Source: Marinosulfonomonas sp. (GTDB lineage Bacteria; Pseudomonadota; Alphaproteobacteria; Rhodobacterales; Rhodobacteraceae). Taken from it: a DNA stretch of 15,975 nt. Positions 1 to 7,332 of the stretch are shown here, one piece after another (position 1 is the stretch's first letter; each line of letters opens with the position of its first letter). The notes below the pieces were generated by a model that was given only the letters and a program-made list of their open reading frames with translations, had not been told where the DNA came from and ran no database searches. The position numbers were made by a program, and so were the translations under genes. Location of the stretch: positions 1 to 15,975 of the forward strand of contig JAFLKA010000141.1 in assembly GCA_022712735.1 (NCBI GenBank), written 5' to 3'.

Positions 1-1248
1 AACCAACCGAAACGTATCCGCGCCAGCGCCGTCACCAATCGCAATTTCGCGGATTTCGCGGCACTGCATCGCACACAACTCGGCAAAGACAAACACCAAC
101 TGCCCTGGGGCGAAGAGATTACCCTTTTTCCAACGCCGGAGCAGAGCGCCTATCATTTTTCCTATCATGAACAGGGTTCGCCCGAAAAAGAACCAACCGG
201 CGGTCATACTCTCATCTTGGGTCGCCCCGGCTCCGGGAAATCCGTTCTTTCGGCTTTCTTGATGACGCAGGCGCGGCGTGTCGGAGCACGCATTTTTGTC
301 CTCGATTATCGCCTGGGCATGGAGATGGCTGTGCGTGCCAATGGCGGGCGCTATGCCTCGATCAAAGCGGGTCAAGCTACCGGCCTCAACCCGCTCTGGA
401 CTGAGATTGATGAGCGGGGCACCGCATGGCTGTCAGACTGGCTGTCTTCCCTGCTTTACCGCGCCGACAAGCCACTGACCCCAGCCCAGACCAACCGCAT
501 TCAGGAGGTCGTGCGCCAGAACGCAACTGCCGCCAATCCAGAGCTACGGAATTGGAAAGATTTCGCGTCACTCTTTGTCTCAACCGATGACGACGGCGAT
601 CTGCACCAGCGGCTCATTGAATGGACCGAAGATGGGCGCTACGGCTGGATATTCGGGCAGAACTATGAGGACACGTTTTCGCTCGAGGGCGATGTCGTGG
701 GGTTTGATCTCACCGGCATTCTCGATTCTGAAAGCGAGAAGGAACGCATGGCGGTCCTGAGCTATCTTTTCCGCCGCATTGAGCGCGAGATAGAGGATCG
801 CCGCCCGACGATCATCATCATCGATGAGGCTTGGAAGGCGCTCGACAACCCGTATTTTGCGGAGCGGCTCTCGAACTGGTTGGTCACCGCCCGAAAACAG
901 AACACCGTCGCGGTGATGATGACGCAATATGCCAGCCAGCTAGAGCGGACCCGTACCGGCAAGACCATCATCGAAGCGGTCCCAACGCAGATCCTTTTGC
1001 CTAACATCAGAGCACACGCCTCCGACTATGATTTATTGAACCTCTTCGAGAAGGAGCTCGACGTGCTCCTGAACACCGGCAGCAACAGTCGCCTCGCGCT
1101 CATTCGCGACGATAGCGGCTCTGTCGTCGTCGATACCGATCTCTCCGCTCTTGGTCCCTACCTCACCATCCTTGGCGGTATGGAAAAGGGCGAAGCGCTC
1201 GTCGGCACTGATTATCGCACTCGCCCAGACTTTTGGAGGCTCCCATGA
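1..1248 (+). CDS. virB4: VirB4-family T4SS ATPase (5' partial)
   Basis: This is the C-terminal part of the large cytoplasmic ATPase that energises pilus assembly and substrate transfer. The frame is open from base 1, so the N-terminal half lies outside the window. Counting from base 1, residues 74-81 read GRPGSGKS (Walker A), preceded by GGHTLIL as in the VirB4/TrbE/CagE family. Residues 270-282 read TIIIIDEAWKALD (Walker B with the catalytic Glu). An MTQYASQLERT segment follows, the usual VirB4 motif after Walker B. The fragment ends TRPDFWRLP, a plausible natural C-terminus. Its TGA overlaps the ATG of the next gene as ATGA. A start at TTG 217 would fall inside the Walker A region and cannot be real. 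VirB4 rather than VirB11 or VirD4 is clear from these motifs and from its place at the head of the cluster. The left-hand neighbours virB2 and virB3 would be expected just outside the window. Confidence 0.96.
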   Translation, partial: NQPKRIRASAVTNRNFADFAALHRTQLGKDKHQLPWGEEITLFPTPEQSAYHFSYHEQGSPEKEPTGGHTLILGRPGSGKSVLSAFLMTQARRVGARIFVLDYRLGMEMAVRANGGRYASIKAGQATGLNPLWTEIDERGTAWLSDWLSSLLYRADKPLTPAQTNRIQEVVRQNATAANPELRNWKDFASLFVSTDDDGDLHQRLIEWTEDGRYGWIFGQNYEDTFSLEGDVVGFDLTGILDSESEKERMAVLSYLFRRIEREIEDRRPTIIIIDEAWKALDNPYFAERLSNWLVTARKQNTVAVMMTQYASQLERTRTGKTIIEAVPTQILLPNIRAHASDYDLLNLFEKELDVLLNTGSNSRLALIRDDSGSVVVDTDLSALGPYLTILGGMEKGEALVGTDYRTRPDFWRLP

Positions 1249-1415
1249 CCCGTATTCTCACCCTATTCATTCTGATTTGCGCCCTTTCCGCCTGCGAGCA
1301 GTATCGCCCGCCCAAGGCGAACTGTTTTAATCTCGTATCGCGCGGTCCCACCTCCGCGGACTGTACCTTTGAGCCTCTTAGCGGCCCCGAAGCTTTGGGC
1401 GGGGCCTATGAATAG
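1245..1415 (+). CDS. Small VirB7-like outer-membrane lipoprotein
   Basis: This gene encodes a 56-residue protein. A short hydrophobic signal (MTRILTLFILICA) runs directly into a lipobox, LSAC, so Cys18 should be lipidated and the remaining ~39 residues exposed in the periplasm. Two more Cys (about residues 29 and 44) could pair. The ATG at 1245 overlaps the virB4 stop and has GGAGG at 1235-1239, which decides the start over an upstream TTG at 1233. Its stop overlaps the start of the next gene by 8 bp. In T4SS operons a lipoprotein of this size usually fills the VirB7 role, stabilising VirB9 in the outer-membrane core. Such proteins share little sequence, so VirB7 is inferred from size, lipobox and location; an entry-exclusion lipoprotein is the alternative. 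No gene symbol is given for that reason. Confidence 0.8.
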   Translation: MTRILTLFILICALSACEQYRPPKANCFNLVSRGPTSADCTFEPLSGPEALGGAYE

Positions 1416-2562
1416 GCTCGCTATCCTCACAATTTTTCTGACGGGTGCTGCTGGTCTTGCCAGCGCCCAAGGCGTTCCCGTCAATGATAACGGTTTAACC
1501 CTGCGCGACATCATCGAGACAGCTGACCGGGAAGATGACCTGGCAGTGCAACGTGAATCGTTGAGCGTCGAAGAACTGCTGGCCGAGATCGAGCAGGAAC
1601 AACTCGCTGTACTGCGCAACATTCTCGACGCGCAAACCAGTTTCGGCGGTCAGGGACTGCCGAACATGGTCTCAAACCTCGAGGCTGGCAGCGGCGACTC
1701 GGATCGCTCCGTCGCTGCGGTTTTTGGGTCGGGCGATGTCGATCCCAATCCCGGTGGCGCGGGCATGTTCGGAGATGCGGCAGAGAATATCGAGCTGCTG
1801 ATCATCCGGGTCGCGCGCGCTACCCATGGGCGGCCTGGGGTCGCGCGCGCCAGCCTTTCGCTCATACAGTGGCGCGCTTTACTTCAAGCACTCATCTGGC
1901 AGGAAAGCCGCTTTTCCATCGGCGCACGCTCTCCCGTTGGCGCGTTCGGCCTCACCCAGATCATGCCCGGAACCGCCAGCGACCTCGGCATCAACCCGGA
2001 ATATTATGACAGCCCGTATCTGCAGGTCGAAGGTGGCGCACGCTATCTCGCAACCCAACTCAACACCTTTGACGGTAACATCATCAACGCGCTTGCGGCC
2101 TATAACGCAGGACCCGGACGCGTCTTTGAATATGGTGGCGTGCCGCCATATGCTGAGACCCAACACTATGTTCAGGTCATCCCTGAACGCTACAACCTCT
2201 ATCTCACGCGCATCGGTGGCATTGAGGCGCTCGGCACGATCGATGCGACATTTCTCGCCAATGCCCAACTCTCGCTCTCGGGGCATGGTGCTGCATTCTA
2301 CGGCAACAACGCCCCCGTCGCTATCCGCCAGGCCGCGTTGCGTATCCAGGACATCGTCATCCGGATCGGGTTGAGCGAAGACATCCAGGAAAGCATGGCG
2401 CTCAACACCTATGCCCGCGCCGAACTCGTCCGCCTGGTGGCCGCGCGTATCCGCTTGAAAGCCGCGCGCACAAAGCCGTTGAGTGCGACGCAACTCGCCC
2501 AGGCCGCCGCGCAAATGGCCGAAGCGGAATTTATGAATTTTACAATGGAGGATTTGGATTGA
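1408..2562 (+). CDS. virB1: VirB1-position lytic transglycosylase with VirB5-like ends
   Basis: This is a secreted murein lytic transglycosylase of 384 residues, expected to open peptidoglycan for T4SS assembly. A signal peptide ends ASA|Q at about residue 20. The SLT domain spans about 155-270: WQESRF carries the likely catalytic Glu166, GAFGLTQIMPGTA is at 179-190, and AYNAGPGRV at 231-239. The flanks are unusual. The mature N-terminus QGVPVND plus a helical, Glu-rich stretch to ~75 resembles the start of the next gene's product (VirB5). Residues 313-384 align with the VirB5 C-terminus: ESMALNT against ESVDLNT, and FMNFTMEDL against FMEFTLPEL. The protein therefore looks like a VirB5 frame with an SLT domain in the middle. 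I chose ATG 1408, which overlaps the lipoprotein stop and gives a clean signal peptide; a start at 1369 would put 13 non-signal residues in front. Its stop overlaps the virB5 start (TGATG). The transglycosylase assignment is firm; the chimera is my inference. Confidence 0.93.
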   Translation: MNRLAILTIFLTGAAGLASAQGVPVNDNGLTLRDIIETADREDDLAVQRESLSVEELLAEIEQEQLAVLRNILDAQTSFGGQGLPNMVSNLEAGSGDSDRSVAAVFGSGDVDPNPGGAGMFGDAAENIELLIIRVARATHGRPGVARASLSLIQWRALLQALIWQESRFSIGARSPVGAFGLTQIMPGTASDLGINPEYYDSPYLQVEGGARYLATQLNTFDGNIINALAAYNAGPGRVFEYGGVPPYAETQHYVQVIPERYNLYLTRIGGIEALGTIDATFLANAQLSLSGHGAAFYGNNAPVAIRQAALRIQDIVIRIGLSEDIQESMALNTYARAELVRLVAARIRLKAARTKPLSATQLAQAAAQMAEAEFMNFTMEDLD

Positions 2563-3401
2563 TGCCCCGTACCACTGCCCTTGCTCTGGCCCCGGCCAAA
2601 TTGCTACGCTCAACCGCACTTGTCACCGCACTGGCATTCGGCAACCCATTCATCGCGGGCAACGCAGCCCACGCTCAGGGTGTGCCCGTCGTCGATACCC
2701 AAAACATCACACAGAATATCCAACAGCTCCGGCAGATGATCGAAGACGAGGTCCTACAGAACGAGCAGCTGGTGCAGCTTCGCGAACAACTCGCCACCCT
2801 CACGGACCAACTCGCCGAGTTGCAGCGGACCTATGAGGCACTGACGCGCCTCGCCGAATTACCGGAAATCATCCAGACCCAAATGGAAGACGAGTTGAAT
2901 GGCCTTCTCGATCAGGAGTTCGGCGACATCATGGCCACGATCCGTGCGATCCGAACCGGCGATTTTTCGGGATTGACCGGTTCAGGTGCCGGCGAGATCG
3001 AAACCCAGATGGACCGGGTGCTGTCCGATCTCGGCTTTGACGATGACACGTTGAGCGAGATGGCGACCAGCGGCAACCGCAGCGCCAACCGTTTGGCGAC
3101 ACAAGCCACAACCGGCGCGCTTGTCTCGGCCGCAGCCCAGAACAGCTATGATGATGCGGGCCAGTCGCTTGAGCGTGTTGAACGTTTGGTCGGCCTCATC
3201 GACGACATGGACGAGCTGAAAGAAAGCGTCGATCTCAACACCCGCGTAACGGCAGAACTGGCCATCGCACTCGTCGCCATGTGGCAGCTTGAAGCGGTGC
3301 AGACGGTTGCTGATGGCACCGGCGGCGTCATCGACGCCGCGACCATTGCTGAAGAACAACGTTTCATGGAGTTCACCCTCCCCGAACTCCGCGCAGATTA
3401 A
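2562..3401 (+). CDS. virB5: VirB5/TrbJ-family T4SS minor pilin
   Basis: This 279-residue secreted protein is the VirB5 component, which in other systems sits at the pilus tip and helps host-cell contact. It has a long signal peptide ending AHA|Q at about residue 38. The mature start QGVPVVDTQN is of the kind seen in alphaproteobacterial VirB5/TrbJ proteins. Residues 48-100 form a long Gln/Leu/Glu-rich amphipathic helix (QQLRQMIEDE, REQLATLTDQLAELQ). A variable middle with a Gly/Ser-rich spot near 133-145 follows, and a second long helical region covers about 195-250. The ATG at 2562 overlaps the preceding stop and has GGAGG at 2547-2551; the TTG one codon upstream is less likely. The C-terminal ~70 residues are shared with the preceding transglycosylase. 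Family assignment relies on architecture and operon position, since VirB5 proteins diverge strongly. Confidence 0.88.
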   Translation: MPRTTALALAPAKLLRSTALVTALAFGNPFIAGNAAHAQGVPVVDTQNITQNIQQLRQMIEDEVLQNEQLVQLREQLATLTDQLAELQRTYEALTRLAELPEIIQTQMEDELNGLLDQEFGDIMATIRAIRTGDFSGLTGSGAGEIETQMDRVLSDLGFDDDTLSEMATSGNRSANRLATQATTGALVSAAAQNSYDDAGQSLERVERLVGLIDDMDELKESVDLNTRVTAELAIALVAMWQLEAVQTVADGTGGVIDAATIAEEQRFMEFTLPELRAD

Positions 3402-3405
3402 GGGA
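3400..3405 (+). promoter_or_regulatory. Shine-Dalgarno site that sets the virB8 TTG start
   Basis: AAGGGA lies 8 bases before TTG 3414 and overlaps the TAA stop of virB5. A second AAGGG at 3407-3411 is too close to be used. No ATG or GTG is available in frame before the membrane segment, so the TTG start is well supported. Confidence 0.65.
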
Positions 3406-3413
3406 TAAGGGAT

Positions 3414-4067
3414 TTGAACGAGGAAACAGCAATCATCGAGGAGGAACTCGTCTACGGCGCGCTGCGTCGGGAACGGCTTTGGCAGCGCCTCGGGCTTTTG
3501 GGGATGATCTTCGGCATCATTGGTTGCTTGAGCGCCGCTGCCGTCGCCATACTCGATGTCGATCCGCCGCCAGTTGTCGTGCCTTATGATCCGGCAACGG
3601 GTTTTGCGCTGCCCGAAGCTTCTGTCGGCGCAACCACCGTCACAGAAAACCGGGCAATTATTGAGGCTGAGGTTTTCCGCTATGTGACCGACCGCGAGGT
3701 GTATAACCAGCTCGACAACGATCTGCGGATCCGCAGCGTCTTGAGACGCTCGGATGGGGCGGCGCAGGATTCAATACGCCAGATTTGGAACTCGGCGAAT
3801 GCCAACTATCCACCGACGGTCTACGGGCCGAACTCAAGGCTCGATGTCGAAATCCTTAGCATCAACCGGATCAGCAACAACCGTGCGACCGTGCGTCTCA
3901 GGAAGCGCCTGACCTCGATCAACGGCGTTCAAGCGGGTTTGTTCACCACGACGCTCCTGTTCGAGTTCCGCCCCGAAGAAAGCCGCTCCATTGACCAGGT
4001 CTGGACCAACCCTTTCGGCTTTACCGTGGTCGAATATTCGATCCGCTCAGACAGATTGGAGAATTAG
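3414..4067 (+). CDS. virB8: VirB8 inner-membrane T4SS scaffold
   Basis: This 217-residue bitopic protein is the VirB8 assembly factor that links inner-membrane parts to the VirB9/VirB10 core. A short cytoplasmic tail (about 1-25) is followed by one membrane segment (~26-47, LGLLGMIFGIIGCLSAAAVA) and a periplasmic NTF2-like domain. Family signals include the acidic cytoplasmic start, a V-Y-D-P stretch soon after the membrane, and the C-terminal NPFGFTVVEYSI, close to the NPxGF-Y pattern of VirB8. Translation starts at TTG: the next Met lies inside the membrane helix. The gene sits 12 bp after virB5 and only 2 bp before virB9. The length is slightly below the usual 220-240 residues, mainly because the cytoplasmic tail is short. 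Confidence 0.93.
   Translation: MNEETAIIEEELVYGALRRERLWQRLGLLGMIFGIIGCLSAAAVAILDVDPPPVVVPYDPATGFALPEASVGATTVTENRAIIEAEVFRYVTDREVYNQLDNDLRIRSVLRRSDGAAQDSIRQIWNSANANYPPTVYGPNSRLDVEILSINRISNNRATVRLRKRLTSINGVQAGLFTTTLLFEFRPEESRSIDQVWTNPFGFTVVEYSIRSDRLEN
4058..4062 (+). promoter_or_regulatory. Shine-Dalgarno site that sets the virB9 TTG start
   Basis: GGAGA inside the end of virB8 lies 7 bases before TTG 4070. The next in-frame ATG would leave a signal peptide of only about 12 residues, so the TTG is preferred. Confidence 0.65.
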
Positions 4068-4069
4068 AT

Positions 4070-4762
4070 TTGCACGTACTGATTTCTATAATGTTTCTTG
4101 CTGTATCGACCAGTTTTGCATTCGCCGAGGCGATCCCTCGCAGCGGCCCCAATGACCGGCGCGTGAGGATCGCCACCTACCAAGAGGCTCAGGTCTATCG
4201 GCTGAACGTCTCTCTCACACATGTCACGACGGTTGAGTTCGCAGAGGGCGAAAGCATCCGCTCGATCATTGCCGGTGACACAATAGGCTTTGAGATCGAT
4301 GGCGTGCCCGGTGGCCGCGCCTTCGCGATCAAACCGGTGGCGCGGGGTGTCCATACAAACGTGACCGTCTACACCAATCGGCGGAGCTACTATTTCAACG
4401 TCCAGGAGATTTCCAGCCCGACCTTCTATGTCGTCCAGTTCCGCTACCCAGACGACAGTCGCCGCTCGACAAACGCCATCGCGCGCGCCGCCCCGAACTA
4501 CAATTACGGTGCCAGCGCGCGCACTGAATTCACCCCAACGCGGATCTGGGACGATGGCACGTTCACGTATTTTGCCTTCCCACGAAACGCTCCGGTCCCA
4601 GCCATCTTCCGATACGGGGACGGGCGCGAGCGCACGGTCAACACGAGTGCTGTTGAGGACGGCGTTATCCGCGTCTCGGGCGTCAACCGGCAATGGGTGC
4701 TCCGGCTTGGCGAAGAGGTCGTCTGCATTGAAGCAACGCCACCTGCGGGATCAACATCATGA
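4070..4762 (+). CDS. virB9: VirB9/CagX-family outer-membrane core protein
   Basis: This 230-residue protein is the VirB9 subunit, which with VirB7 and VirB10 forms the ring spanning periplasm and outer membrane. A signal peptide (MHVLISIMFLAVSTSFAFAEA) is cleaved near residue 20. The N-terminal domain has the VirB9 hallmarks: YxEAQVYRLNV, a beta-rich stretch ending in TVYTNRRSYYFNV, and the YxVxFRYP strand. The C-terminal domain carries FTPTRIWDDGTFTYFAFP and ends with a VNRQWVLRLGEEVVCIE strand, as in CagX/VirB9/TrbG. At 230 residues it is somewhat shorter than the classical ~270-290. It starts with TTG, 2 bp after virB8, and its stop overlaps the virB10 ATG as ATGA, consistent with coupled, stoichiometric core synthesis. 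Confidence 0.95.
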   Translation: MHVLISIMFLAVSTSFAFAEAIPRSGPNDRRVRIATYQEAQVYRLNVSLTHVTTVEFAEGESIRSIIAGDTIGFEIDGVPGGRAFAIKPVARGVHTNVTVYTNRRSYYFNVQEISSPTFYVVQFRYPDDSRRSTNAIARAAPNYNYGASARTEFTPTRIWDDGTFTYFAFPRNAPVPAIFRYGDGRERTVNTSAVEDGVIRVSGVNRQWVLRLGEEVVCIEATPPAGSTS

Positions 4763-6153
4763 GCGACAATTCAGACCCCAGTCTCGAAAAACGCCTCGCC
4801 GCACTTGAACAAAGTAACCCTCGCCATGGTGTGGCCCCGAAGCCACGCTCGCCGCGCCTCGCGCTAATGATTATCGGCCTCATCCTTGTCAGTGGCGCGG
4901 TGCTCTACCTCTTCTCGCGACCCGAGGTGGAGGTCTCCTTGCCGACGGCAACACCGGACGAGTTCCAGACTGAGGGCGACGGTTTCGGCGAAATCAAACC
5001 TTTCGTACCGCCGCCAGTTCCGGAACCTGAAATCGTCCTCGTCACCCCCGATCCGCTCAAACCCAACGGCGAACTCCTGGCCCAACTCGAGGCACTACAA
5101 GCGCAGATCGAAGAATTGAAGAACGCGCCAGAACCGGACATCAAAGAGGACAGCGCCGCGGCGGAAGCGATTGATGCACTATCGGCACAGATCGCGGCTC
5201 TGCAAACCGCCTCACAGAGCGCGCAGGAGCAATTTCAAGAGGAACTCGCAGCCCGCGATAGGGAGCTTCAACAGCTGCGCATGGATTTTGAGCTGGCAGA
5301 ACTGAAAGCCAATGCCCCAACCCCGGCCCCTCTTGGGCCTTCCGACGATGAACTGCTGGCCCGTGAAGCGGAACGACTTGCACGTGGAGAAGAATCGCGG
5401 CGGATGGCAGAACTTCAGCGCCGTGCAGAAGTGGAACGCGCCTTCCAGGCGCGCAGGATCGCCTCCCCCACCATCGCCTTCGGCGGCACCGGAGGTGGTA
5501 GTGCGGGCGAGAGCGAATTGACCGGGCGCAGGCTCAGTGAGGTCACAGACTTCGTGTTGAACGGAGCGCTACCCAGCACGGTCACCCAGACCGAGGTCAT
5601 CGCCAACCCATCGAACACTGTCATCCAAGGCACCATGATTCAGGCGGTGATGGAGACCGCCCTCGACAGCTCCCTGCCCGGTCAGACCCGAGCCATCATC
5701 TCCGAGGATGTGTTCAGTTATGATGGCACAAGGCTCCTGATCCCGCGCGGCTCCCGCCTGATAGGACGGTATCGCTCCGGCATCGAGATCGCACAGCGCC
5801 GCGTCACCATCGCCTGGGACCGGATCATCCTGCCAAATAATCAGACCGTCCAAATCAGTTCCTTCGGTGGCGACGAGCTGGGCCGATCCGGCGTTTCAGG
5901 CTTTGTCGATACGCGGTTCGGCGAACGTTTTGGCTCCGCTGCCCTGATCTCGATCATATCTGCCACCCCGAGCGCCGTGGCTGCTCAGGTTGAAAATGAT
6001 ACCACAGCGGATGTGCTTGAAAATGTAGGCGACGATCTTGCAGACGCCACGGATAGCGTGATCGGAGAATACCTCTCCATCGGTCCCGTCATCTATGTCG
6101 ATCAGGGTGCCCGCGTCACCGTTATGGTCGACCGCGATCTGGAGATTTTCTGA
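4759..6153 (+). CDS. virB10: VirB10/TrbI-family T4SS core protein
   Basis: This 464-residue protein spans the envelope and passes the ATP-dependent signal from inner-membrane ATPases to the outer-membrane channel. Layout: cytoplasmic residues 1-32; one membrane helix at 33-52; a Pro-rich stretch at about 80-102 (VPPPVPEPE); a long Ala/Glu/Gln-rich coiled-coil-like region at about 104-232; a Gly-rich linker at 241-250; and the TrbI/VirB10 beta-barrel domain at about 255-464. The barrel domain has the family pattern NTVIQGTMIQAVMETALDS, then LIPRGSRLIGRYRS and ITVAWDR-like RVTIAWDRIILPN, and ends VTVMVDRDLEIF. The hydrophobic stretch SAALISIISA at about 394-404 begins the part that forms the outer-membrane antenna. 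The coiled coil is longer than in Agrobacterium VirB10. ATGA overlap with virB9; virB11 follows after 2 bp. Confidence 0.96.
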   Translation: MSDNSDPSLEKRLAALEQSNPRHGVAPKPRSPRLALMIIGLILVSGAVLYLFSRPEVEVSLPTATPDEFQTEGDGFGEIKPFVPPPVPEPEIVLVTPDPLKPNGELLAQLEALQAQIEELKNAPEPDIKEDSAAAEAIDALSAQIAALQTASQSAQEQFQEELAARDRELQQLRMDFELAELKANAPTPAPLGPSDDELLAREAERLARGEESRRMAELQRRAEVERAFQARRIASPTIAFGGTGGGSAGESELTGRRLSEVTDFVLNGALPSTVTQTEVIANPSNTVIQGTMIQAVMETALDSSLPGQTRAIISEDVFSYDGTRLLIPRGSRLIGRYRSGIEIAQRRVTIAWDRIILPNNQTVQISSFGGDELGRSGVSGFVDTRFGERFGSAALISIISATPSAVAAQVENDTTADVLENVGDDLADATDSVIGEYLSIGPVIYVDQGARVTVMVDRDLEIF

Positions 6154-6155
6154 GC

Positions 6156-7154
6156 ATGACAATCAGCTATATCCAGGCCTCGCTCGACAAGTTGAAGGAC
6201 GCCAGCCGCGACGATGTGATCGAAATTTGCATCAACCCCGACGGGTCCTGCTGGGGTGAATTCCACGGCGATCATTTCATGCGGGTGCTGGATACGCGTA
6301 TGAGCGTCACCGAAGTCCGCGATCTCGGCAATCAGATCGCCTCCAGTGCCAGCACAACAATGAGCAAGGACAAACCCATAGTCTCGGTCTCGATTTCCTA
6401 TCGCGATCGACCCATTCGCGCTCAGGTCATAACGCCGCCTGCGGTGCTGGAAGGCATGTCGATCTCGCTGCGCTTCTTCTCGAGCCTGCCGCTCGGACAG
6501 ATCGAACTCCGTTATCTCTATGGCAAGGAACGCAAGCTTGAGAAATTGCGCCAGGAGAAGAACCGCGCCCTTCGTGAAGTGGTCGCCTCTGACGCCATCT
6601 ATGACGCGATCCGGTTCTGCGTTGAAAACAAGCTCAACATGATCGTCTCCGGCGGCACCTCCACAGGCAAGACAGTCGCTGCTCGAAAAATTCTGTCCTA
6701 CGTTTCCGACGATGAGCGGATCGTCACTATTGAGGAGGCAGCGGAGCTGATCCCCGCACAGCCGAACGCGGTGACGCTGATCGCCAACCGCGATTCTGAG
6801 TTCCAAACTGCCGACGTGCTCCTGACCGCAACGCTCCGCATGCGCCCCGACCGGATCATCCTTGGCGAAGTTCGCGGCAAGGAGGCTATGACCTTCCTCG
6901 AAGTCATCAACACCGGTCATGGCGGCTCGATGACGACGCTTCATGCAGAAACACCGCAGCTCGCCGTCCAGCGGCTGGCCATCGCGGCGCTCAAAACCGA
7001 AATCCCGATGACCTACCAGGACATGGTCCAGTACATCGAAAGCTCAATCGATGTGATCATCCAAACGGGACGCGAAGACGGCGCGCGCGGCATTACCGAA
7101 TTCTATCTCCCCGGAACCGAACTCAACGGAGGCAATTCCCATGAAGCAGTTTGA
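6156..7154 (+). CDS. virB11: VirB11 T4SS hexameric ATPase
   Basis: This 332-residue cytoplasmic traffic ATPase of the VirB11/PilT (GspE-like) superfamily forms a hexamer at the base of the channel. The N-terminal domain covers ~1-135. The motor domain has all four family boxes: Walker A GGTSTGKT at 166-173, the Asp/Glu box IVTIEEAAEL at 189-198, Walker B RIILGEVRG at 233-241, and the His box NTGHGGSMTTLHA at 252-264. RMRPDR just before Walker B is also typical. The ATG lies 2 bp after the virB10 stop with GGAG just upstream. The 3' end overlaps the next gene by 14 bp. Length matches the family (about 330-345), and no key residue is missing. Confidence 0.97.
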   Translation: MTISYIQASLDKLKDASRDDVIEICINPDGSCWGEFHGDHFMRVLDTRMSVTEVRDLGNQIASSASTTMSKDKPIVSVSISYRDRPIRAQVITPPAVLEGMSISLRFFSSLPLGQIELRYLYGKERKLEKLRQEKNRALREVVASDAIYDAIRFCVENKLNMIVSGGTSTGKTVAARKILSYVSDDERIVTIEEAAELIPAQPNAVTLIANRDSEFQTADVLLTATLRMRPDRIILGEVRGKEAMTFLEVINTGHGGSMTTLHAETPQLAVQRLAIAALKTEIPMTYQDMVQYIESSIDVIIQTGREDGARGITEFYLPGTELNGGNSHEAV

Positions 7155-7332
7155 ATACGACATCTTGTTCTTCGAGGTGAAGAAGAAAAAGGATTACGAT
7201 GAGATGCGCCGCATTCTGAATGGGCATGGCGCAAAGGGGTGGGAGGTCATCACTGCAGAAGCTGGGGATCACGGCTACACCACCTTTTTGAAACGTGAGA
7301 CTTCGTCCTTATCAAAGGAAGCTTTGAGATGA
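7141..7332 (+). CDS. DUF4177-like small protein
   Basis: This gene encodes a 63-residue soluble protein with no signal or membrane segment. The pattern KQFEYDILFFEVKKKKDYDE, then LNGHGAKGWEVITAE, then TTFLKRE matches the DUF4177 fold outline: a short beta start, a central helix ending in the G-x-GWE turn, and a final strand ending in LKR. Function in the family is unknown to me. The ATG at 7141 overlaps the virB11 end by 14 bp and has a strong GGAGG at 7128-7132, so the gene looks genuinely translated and coupled to virB11. Its own stop overlaps the next ATG as ATGA. A DUF4177 protein is not a standard T4SS part; a regulatory or assembly role is possible, but nothing in the sequence shows it. 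Confidence 0.8.
   Translation: MKQFEYDILFFEVKKKKDYDEMRRILNGHGAKGWEVITAEAGDHGYTTFLKRETSSLSKEALR

Noticed and set aside
1879..2619. Minus-strand open frame of 246 codons under the transglycosylase
   Set aside because: Antisense to the SLT domain and to the conserved C-terminal region; the Cys- and His-rich content looks like a frame artefact.
4064..4693. Minus-strand open frame of 209 codons under virB9
   Set aside because: Antisense to a clear VirB9 gene with no motif, signal or plausible ribosome site; treated as a shadow.
6102..6944. Minus-strand open frame of 280 codons under virB11
   Set aside because: It lies wholly antisense to a virB11 gene with all four ATPase boxes, has no recognisable domain, and is explained by GC-rich codon use on the other strand.
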